Source: an uncultured Collinsella sp. | GTDB taxonomy: Bacteria; Actinomycetota; Coriobacteriia; Coriobacteriales; Coriobacteriaceae | DNA: 10,731 nt | Assembly (NCBI GenBank): GCA_900549135.1 | Contig: URNI01000064.1 | Coordinates: 1 to 10,731, forward strand | Direction of reading: 5' to 3' | Part shown: one piece after another, positions 6,727 through 10,731 of the stretch | How the letters are laid out: every line of letters starts with the position of its first letter | How positions within the stretch are numbered: the stretch's first letter is position 1 | Made by a program: the position numbers and the translations under genes | The notes under the pieces: model-generated | What the model was told of the DNA's origin: nothing | Database searches by the model: none | The model's input: the letters and a program-made list of their open reading frames with translations, nothing else

Positions 6727-7521
6727 ATGTTTAAACTGATTGCATCTGATATGGACGGCACGCTGCTTGACGAAAACGGCCAGGTGCCTCCCGAGACCTA
6801 CGAACTGATTCTGGCACTACATGAGCACGGCGTGCATTTCGCCGCATCGTCAGGTCGTCGCTACGATCGCCTGTGCGAGTTCTTTGCGCCCGTTCGCGAC
6901 AAGATGGACTTTGTCGCCGCTAACGGTGCTCAGGTCTACGCCGACGGCAAAATGGTAGATCGTGAGGTGTATTCGCACCTGGCGATTCGAAGGCTCGCCC
7001 AAGCTGTCGCGACGTTTCCCAATCTGCATCTTGCGCTTTTTGACCGAACCAAGTCCTTCCTGCTCGATGACGAGTGCAAGTTCGTGCGTGAGGTCGATAA
7101 GGACCTTCCCAATGCCGAGCGCATTTGGGAGCTGCCCGATCCCAGCGTAAATATCATCAAAGCGAGTATCTTTTGCGACGACAGTGCGGTTATGGACAGT
7201 GCGTACGTGCTACAGCGCGAACTTGGTCAGCTCTTTACTTTTGCGCCTTCGGGTAACGCGTGGATCGATGCCATGCAGCCCGGTGTGTCGAAGGCCTCGG
7301 GCATCGCGCAGCTCGCGGAGCATTACGGCATTGGGCGCGACGAGGTCATGGCGTTTGGCGACTCGATGAACGACTACGAGATCATTCGCTTTGTCGGCAC
7401 GGGCTGCGCGATGGAAAACGCGCGCCCCGCGCTCAAAGCGGTTGCCGATCGCGTCGTTGGCTGCAACCGCGACCACGCCGTTCAACAGGAGCTTCGTCGC
7501 GTGCTGGAGAGTCTCGCCTAA
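6727..7521 (+). CDS. HAD-superfamily IIB (Cof-type) phosphatase
   Basis: Cytosolic Mg-dependent phosphatases of this subfamily remove phosphate from sugar phosphates, flavin or vitamin intermediates and similar small molecules. The substrate cannot be read from sequence. All four HAD motifs are visible in 264 residues: SDMDGTLL with nucleophile Asp8 and acid/base Asp10; AASSGRR with Ser41 or Ser42; GVSKASG with Lys189; and AFGDSMND with Asp212 and Asp216. The region between motifs II and III (about 80-185) is the C2-type cap that sets substrate choice. Length is normal for Cof proteins (about 260-290). The start is fixed by the HAD motif at residues 7-12 and the GAAGGGAG site, which is buried in a leader hairpin. 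The gene stands alone, bracketed by inverted repeats, and converges on a second HAD gene of the same subfamily. Confidence 0.92.
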   Translation: MFKLIASDMDGTLLDENGQVPPETYELILALHEHGVHFAASSGRRYDRLCEFFAPVRDKMDFVAANGAQVYADGKMVDREVYSHLAIRRLAQAVATFPNLHLALFDRTKSFLLDDECKFVREVDKDLPNAERIWELPDPSVNIIKASIFCDDSAVMDSAYVLQRELGQLFTFAPSGNAWIDAMQPGVSKASGIAQLAEHYGIGRDEVMAFGDSMNDYEIIRFVGTGCAMENARPALKAVADRVVGCNRDHAVQQELRRVLESLA

Positions 7522-7522
7522 T

Positions 7523-7576
7523 CCGGCAGATGGGGACGTTCCTTTTCTGCCGGCAGCTGGGGACAGTCCTTGCGGC
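7523..7576 (+). repeat. Two tandem 27-bp units of the CCGGCAG-GGGGAC variant
   Basis: CCGGCAG at 7523 and again at 7550 is followed each time by TGGGGAC after one base, then two variable bases and TCCTT. The period is 27 bp, the same as the GACTAGTC units. CTGCCGGCAG (7547-7556) is a 10-bp palindrome in the slot that GACTAGTC occupies in the other variant. It begins right after the HAD stop codon. Confidence 0.75.
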
Positions 7577-7580
7577 GCCC

Positions 7581-7672
7581 CGCGAAGAGTGTTCCCAACG
7601 ACTAGTCATTCAAGAACGTCCCCAACGACTAGTCGTTTAAGAACGTCCCCAATGACTGACCAATGACTAGGC
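7581..7672 (-). repeat. Three tandem 27-bp units in inverse orientation (right array)
   Basis: Palindromes GACTAGTC at 7600-7607 and 7627-7634, and a decayed one at 7654-7661, are spaced exactly 27 bp. On the minus strand each leads into GGGGAC or GGGAAC and a TTCTT-like tail. A further GACTAGGC at 7665-7672 supplies the TAG stop of the minus-strand HAD gene. The array matches the left array with one additional unit. AACGTCCCC here can pair with GGGGACGTT at 7532-7540, so the spacer between these convergent genes could fold and terminate both. Confidence 0.82.
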
Positions 7673-8509
7673 AAGGGCGGCCATGATGGTGCGGGCGACG
7701 CCGTCGTGGTCGTTGTCGTATTCGGTGATGGCGTCGGCGGCCTCGCGGTCTTCGGACTCGGCGTTGATCATGGCCATGCCGTGGCCCGCTGCCTGCAGCA
7801 TGGGGATGTCGTTGATGTTGTCGCCGAAGGCCCAAGCATCGGCAAGGGGTTCGCCCAGATGCTCGCACAACCACGTGAGGGCCGTTCCCTTGGTGGCACC
7901 CGCGCCCATGACCTCGATATTCATGGCGTACGAACGCGTGACCTCGATGCTTCCGAGCGTGTCGAGCGCCGCCGCGATGGCGTCGCGATCGGCCGGGTCG
8001 TGCCAGTACATGGCGATGCGTTCGAGTGTCTCAACCTCGTCGATCTTGCTGTCGATATCCATGTCGATCGGTGTTCGCGTACGCTTGAGCGAAGCCGCAA
8101 TGTGGGGGTCGCCGCCGCAGAATTCGTCCAGGCGCGTGTAGAGCGAGCGGGGGAGGAAGCACTGCCCGTCCGCGAAGATATCGAAGGTGACGTCATGGCC
8201 GGCGGCAATGCTATGGACGCGGTGGGCGATGGCGCGGTCGAGCGGTCGGCTCAAAATGTGCGTAGCACGTGAGGTATCGGTGGGCGTACCGTCGTCGAGC
8301 TGCCAGACGCTGGCGCCGTTGGCGCAGACCGCGTAGTGCACGGCAGGATGGGCGAGGATGGGCTCAAAGATGCCCGACAGCGGGCGCCCCGTGCAAGGCA
8401 CAAACTCAATACCGCGGCGCGCGAGCTCGTCGAGCATTGCCCAGGTGGCGTCGCTCATCTGCTTATCGCTCGTCAGCAGCGTTCCATCCATATCGGAAAA
8501 CACAATCAT
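7667..8509 (-). CDS. HAD-superfamily IIB (Cof-type) phosphatase, second copy
   Basis: This is another cytosolic metabolite phosphatase of the Cof subfamily, 280 residues, with an unknown substrate. The motifs are SDMDGTLL (nucleophile Asp6, acid/base Asp8), CTGRP with Thr40, GATKGTAL with Lys207, and AFGDNIND with Asp230 and Asp234. The cap lies between about residues 80 and 200. ATG 8509 is preceded on the minus strand by AAAGGA. Only about 25 bases separate this start from the citrate synthase terminator, so there is little room for a private promoter. Expression may depend on read-through. The protein shares fold and motif order with the phosphatase at 6727-7521 but differs widely in sequence, so this is not a recent duplication. 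Its stop codon lies in a decayed copy of the intergenic repeat. Confidence 0.92.
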   Translation of the reverse strand: MIVFSDMDGTLLTSDKQMSDATWAMLDELARRGIEFVPCTGRPLSGIFEPILAHPAVHYAVCANGASVWQLDDGTPTDTSRATHILSRPLDRAIAHRVHSIAAGHDVTFDIFADGQCFLPRSLYTRLDEFCGGDPHIAASLKRTRTPIDMDIDSKIDEVETLERIAMYWHDPADRDAIAAALDTLGSIEVTRSYAMNIEVMGAGATKGTALTWLCEHLGEPLADAWAFGDNINDIPMLQAAGHGMAMINAESEDREAADAITEYDNDHDGVARTIMAALA

Positions 8510-8534
8510 TTGTTGCGATCCTTTCTACTGGCAT

Positions 8535-8574
8535 AAAAAGCGTGGCCGAGGGCGGTGATGCCCTGGCCACGCTT
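8535..8574 (-). terminator. Intrinsic terminator of the citrate synthase gene
   Basis: AAGCGTGGCC (8538-8547) pairs with GGCCACGCTT (8565-8574). AGGGC (8549-8553) pairs with GCCCT (8560-8564) around a six-base loop, with one bulged base. Read on the minus strand the hairpin runs into TTTTT (8535-8539). It lies 22 bases after the citrate synthase stop. Confidence 0.9.
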
Positions 8575-8596
8575 GGGTTCTATAACGGTCCGCGTC

Positions 8597-10015
8597 CTAG
8601 CGATCGGCGAGCGGCTTGTACTCCAGCGGCTCGATAACCGGGCGATACGCGGGACGGATGATGCGATGCGCGCAGAAGAGCTCTTCCATGCGGTGCGCAG
8701 ACCAGCCGGCCATGCGGGCGACGGCGAACAGCGGCGTAAAGAGCGTCTCGGGCACGCCGAGCATCTTGTAGATAAAGCCCGTGTACAGGTCGATGTTGGC
8801 GCAGATGGGCTTGGTCATGCCGTGATCGCGCATCACTTGCGGGGCCAGGCGCTCGATGCGCTCGATGAGCGCGAACTCCTCGCCCAGGTCCTTCTTGGCG
8901 GCAAGCGTGCGCGCGTAACGGCGGCACACCTCGGCACGCGGGTCACTCAGCGTGTAGACGGCGTGGCCCATACCGTAGATGAGACCCGTGCCGTCGAAGG
9001 CCTGCTTGTCGAGAATCTTGCCCAGGTAGGCTGCGACCTCGTCCTCGTCCTCCCAATTGGAGACATGCGCACGGATGTCCTCGTGCATGGACACGACCTT
9101 GGCGTTGGCGCCGCCGTGGCGCGGGCCCTTGAGCGAGCCGATAGCCGCGGCGTAGGCGGAATACGGGTCGGTGGCCGAGGAGGACAGCACGCGGCAGGCA
9201 AACGTGGAGTTGTTGCCGCCGCCGTGCTCGGCATGCAGCATGAGCATCACGTCGAGCAGCATGGCTTCGTCGCGGGTGAATGCCATGCCGCCGCGCAACA
9301 CCTGCAGGATGGTCTCGGCGGTGGAGAGGCCGGGTGTGGGGTGCGGGACATGAACCTCGGAGCCGCGGCGCTTGGCGACCGAGGCCATATGCGCGAAGGC
9401 GGCGATGCGGGGGAGACGGGCGAGCATGGAGATGGCGACGTCGATTTCGTGCTCGGGTGTAATGGCGTCGGGCTCGGCGTCGAAGGCGTAGAGCAGCAGC
9501 ACGGCACGCTGAAGCACATTCATGATGCTCGACGACACCGTGGTCATGGGGAACTCGCGGACGTATTCGTCGCTCAGGTGCCTAAAAGCACCCAGACGTT
9601 CGCAAAAACCGTCAAGCTCTTCCTTGGTGGGCAGAGAGCCCGTAATGAGCAGATAGGCGACCTCTTCGTAGCCGTAGCGATTCTCGGCCTGGGCGTTGTT
9701 GACCAGATCCTCGATGCTGTAGCCACGAAGCGTGAGTTTGCCCTGATCGGGCACGACCTTACCGTCGACCTTGTTGTAGCCGTGCACGTCCGAGATGCGG
9801 GTAAGACCCGCGACCACGCCCGAGCCGTCGGCATTGCGCAGGCCGCGCTTGACGTTGTGCTCTACGAACAAGCCCTCGTCGTACGGGGCGGTCGGCAGGC
9901 CGTGGTAGAGGTTTTCGCTTTCGGGCGAAATCTGACGGCTCGCCTCGTAATCCAGAACCAGGCGGCTCAGGTGATCGTCGAAGCGGTAGTAGATTTTCTT
10001 GGCGTCGTAGGCCAT
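8597..10015 (-). CDS. gltA: Citrate synthase
   Basis: This cytoplasmic enzyme condenses oxaloacetate with acetyl-CoA to give citrate, here probably mainly to feed 2-oxoglutarate and glutamate synthesis. ATG 10015 follows GGAGAGGAG on the minus strand. The protein is 472 residues, the length of the long bacterial form. RISDVHGYNKVDGKVVPDQGKLTLRGYSIEDLV is near the N-terminus, with substrate-binding His264 in HAEHGGGNNSTF. The catalytic set is His300 in GPRHGGAN, His351 in GMGHAVY and Asp409 in ANIDLYTG. These match E. coli His264, His305 and Asp362 by motif. A 2-methylcitrate synthase activity is possible, but no prp genes are nearby. The gene follows the ACT-domain gene by 77 bases in the same direction and has a strong terminator behind it. 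Confidence 0.95.
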   Translation of the reverse strand: MAYDAKKIYYRFDDHLSRLVLDYEASRQISPESENLYHGLPTAPYDEGLFVEHNVKRGLRNADGSGVVAGLTRISDVHGYNKVDGKVVPDQGKLTLRGYSIEDLVNNAQAENRYGYEEVAYLLITGSLPTKEELDGFCERLGAFRHLSDEYVREFPMTTVSSSIMNVLQRAVLLLYAFDAEPDAITPEHEIDVAISMLARLPRIAAFAHMASVAKRRGSEVHVPHPTPGLSTAETILQVLRGGMAFTRDEAMLLDVMLMLHAEHGGGNNSTFACRVLSSSATDPYSAYAAAIGSLKGPRHGGANAKVVSMHEDIRAHVSNWEDEDEVAAYLGKILDKQAFDGTGLIYGMGHAVYTLSDPRAEVCRRYARTLAAKKDLGEEFALIERIERLAPQVMRDHGMTKPICANIDLYTGFIYKMLGVPETLFTPLFAVARMAGWSAHRMEELFCAHRIIRPAYRPVIEPLEYKPLADR

Positions 10016-10032
10016 GCGCGCTCCTCTCCGGT

Positions 10033-10084
10033 CCGCTTTGGGGCGGCGCGCTTGGACGATATGACGTCAAGCTGCCCCGAGCGG
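10033..10084 (-). promoter_or_regulatory. Three-tier hairpin between the ACT gene and citrate synthase
   Basis: CCGCT (10033-10037) pairs with AGCGG (10080-10084), GGGGC (10040-10044) with GCCCC (10074-10078), and GCTTG (10050-10054) with CAAGC (10068-10072). Small internal loops separate the helices. It fills most of the gap between the ACT stop and the citrate synthase ribosome binding site (10021-10029). It lacks a U-tract on the minus strand, so it is more likely an mRNA processing or stability element than a terminator. Confidence 0.35.
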
Positions 10085-10092
10085 TTTGTTCG

Positions 10093-10380
10093 CTACAGGC
10101 GGTACATAAAGTTAAAGACGTCCTCGCGCTGAATGGACACGTTGACGCCCGAAAGCTCGCCTGCCTCGGCCAGGGCCTTCTGCAGCTCGGCGAAGTCGAG
10201 CTTGGACTCGGCGGTATCGGCCAGCATGGTCATGGTGAAGATGTCCTCGATAATGGACTGCGTGATGTCGCGGATGTCGACGTTGGCCTCGCCCAGGACG
10301 CGGGTGACGCCGGCGACGATGCCGGGGCGGTTCTTGCCAAGGACGGTGATGACGATACGGGAGGACGAGATCTCGGCCAT
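10093..10380 (-). CDS. ACT-domain protein, UPF0237 family
   Basis: This is a single small ACT regulatory domain of 95 residues, expected to be cytosolic and to bind an amino acid or similar ligand, usually as a dimer. The sequence VITVLGKNRPGIVAGVTRVLGEANVDIRDITQSI is the beta-alpha-beta ACT start, and the following IIEDIFTMTMLAD matches the UPF0237 pattern. No catalytic domain is attached. ATG 10380 is preceded by AAAGGG on the minus strand, about nine bases away. In many bacteria this family sits beside a UPF0210 gene. Here the downstream neighbour is citrate synthase, so a role in sensing amino-acid or nitrogen status near the 2-oxoglutarate branch is conceivable, but that is inference. 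A TACAAT promoter element and a palindrome lie upstream. Confidence 0.9.
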   Translation of the reverse strand: MAEISSSRIVITVLGKNRPGIVAGVTRVLGEANVDIRDITQSIIEDIFTMTMLADTAESKLDFAELQKALAEAGELSGVNVSIQREDVFNFMYRL

Positions 10381-10425
10381 GGGAAACCCTTTCGCGTGAT
10401 TGCGGCGCGCGGGGCGCTCCGCTAC

Positions 10426-10448
10426 GGTACAGTGTTCATCATTGTACC
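10426..10448 (-). promoter_or_regulatory. Candidate promoter -10 and overlapping palindrome for the ACT gene
   Basis: On the minus strand TACAAT (10446 to 10441) matches the -10 consensus at five of six positions, about 60 bases before the ACT start codon. No clear -35 is seen. A 23-bp imperfect palindrome with half-sites GGTACA (10426-10431) and TGTACC (10443-10448) covers the -10. That is where a repressor operator would sit. Confidence 0.4.
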
Positions 10449-10458
10449 TGTCTGGCGC

Positions 10459-10484
10459 AAAAAAGACGCGCTCGCTGCGGCGTT
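10459..10484 (-). terminator. Probable intrinsic terminator ahead of the ACT gene
   Basis: On the minus strand ACGC, a bulged base and GC pair with GCGCGT around a five-base loop (10466-10483). One base later six T follow (10464 to 10459). The helix is short but GC-rich. It would end a transcript coming from the right edge of the window, or act as an attenuator for the ACT gene. Confidence 0.45.
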
Positions 10485-10731
10485 ACATGCCTGCAACATG
10501 AGCGTAAGGGGGAAGGCCGTACGGGGAAGAGCCGTCTGGCGCGTGTCCGGCTCGTGTTGGGTTGATTTCCGATCTCAGCCGAACACATTGAGCGGACAGG
10601 CCGTTCCCGCAGTCAGCCGGACGCCTCCGACGGCTGATTCCGAACTGGAAGCGGAGGGCATCCCCGCCCTTCGGTAGGGGATACCGCTCCGCGGCGCATG
10701 CCGCGGGCGGCGCCCCTATCGGACCACCGTG
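10485..10731 (-). ncRNA. Candidate structured RNA or leader, right edge, unassigned
   Basis: No convincing gene is visible here on either strand. On the minus strand several stems can form: 10692-10677 with 10665-10651 (15 pairs including one G-U, with a bulge and an 11-base loop), CGGCTGA-type arms at 10613-10619 and 10631-10637 (seven perfect pairs), and nine pairs between 10577-10585 and 10544-10552. Two positions that are C-A mismatches on the plus strand (10659 with 10683, 10547 with 10582) become G-U on the minus strand. Together with the minus-strand terminator downstream, this points to a minus-strand RNA. It does not resemble RNase P RNA, tmRNA, SRP RNA or a riboswitch I can name. 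It could equally be a dispersed repeat element. The 5' end is outside the window. Confidence 0.32.

Noticed and set aside
6516..7672. CRISPR array
   Set aside because: The repeats have a 27-bp total period with no unique spacers, reverse orientation between clusters, and have no cas genes nearby.
8555..10132. Long plus-strand open frame of 525 codons
   Set aside because: It is antisense to citrate synthase, which has all catalytic motifs. The open frame results from GC-rich third positions.
10396..10677. Plus-strand open frame of 93 codons
   Set aside because: It has no ribosome binding site and no recognisable domain, and it overlaps the candidate promoter, terminator and stems that point to the minus strand.
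10483..10731. Minus-strand frame open from the right edge to a TAA at 10485-10483
   Set aside because: It could be the end of a gene, but the translation is rich in Arg, Pro, Gly and Cys with no familiar motif, unlike the neighbours, and the stop lies inside the terminator stem. It cannot be excluded without sequence to the right.

Overview
The window looks like a chromosomal segment from a high-GC Coriobacteriia, most likely Collinsella or a close relative. This is inferred from GC-rich third positions, clear AGGAG-type ribosome binding sites, the gene families present and GGGGAC-type intergenic repeats. No 16S or search result backs it. No phage, plasmid, CRISPR or transposase gene is visible.

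Layout. At the left edge (1-1050, minus) is the N-terminal 350 residues of a class A penicillin-binding protein, cut by the window before its transpeptidase active site. Divergent from it are a U32-family protein of the TrhP/YegQ type (1213-3171) and tyrS (3268-4479), which ends in a textbook intrinsic terminator (4507-4543). Next comes an adenine deaminase gene split by an apparent one-base deletion into two overlapping pieces (4702-5247 and 5244-6521). A Cof-type HAD phosphatase gene (6727-7521) follows; its ribosome binding site lies inside a long leader hairpin. It converges on a second HAD phosphatase gene (7667-8509, minus). Upstream of the latter, on the minus strand, are citrate synthase (8597-10015) with its own terminator (8535-8574) and a small ACT-domain protein (10093-10380).

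Repeats. The intergenic spaces around the first HAD gene hold a 27-bp-period repeat family: a palindrome (GACTAGTC or CTGCCGGCAG), then GGGGAC, then a TTCTT-like tail. Two clusters carry a perfect 40-bp inverted repeat (6520-6559 and 7618-7657) bracketing the HAD gene. A degenerate copy follows the tyrS terminator.

Right edge. The last ~350 bases have no credible gene. They contain several strong stems. Two of these contain a position that is C-A on the plus strand but G-U on the minus strand, and a minus-strand terminator-like hairpin with six U follows. This suggests a structured minus-strand RNA upstream of the ACT gene. It is the least explained part of the window.

How the genes relate. 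Most are housekeeping: cell-wall synthesis, tRNA modification and charging, purine salvage, citrate synthesis and metabolite phosphatases. ACT, citrate synthase and the second HAD lie in the same direction and may be partly co-transcribed, with a terminator between the last two. The broken deaminase would be expected to impair adenine salvage by this route unless the two fragments assemble or the break is an assembly error.
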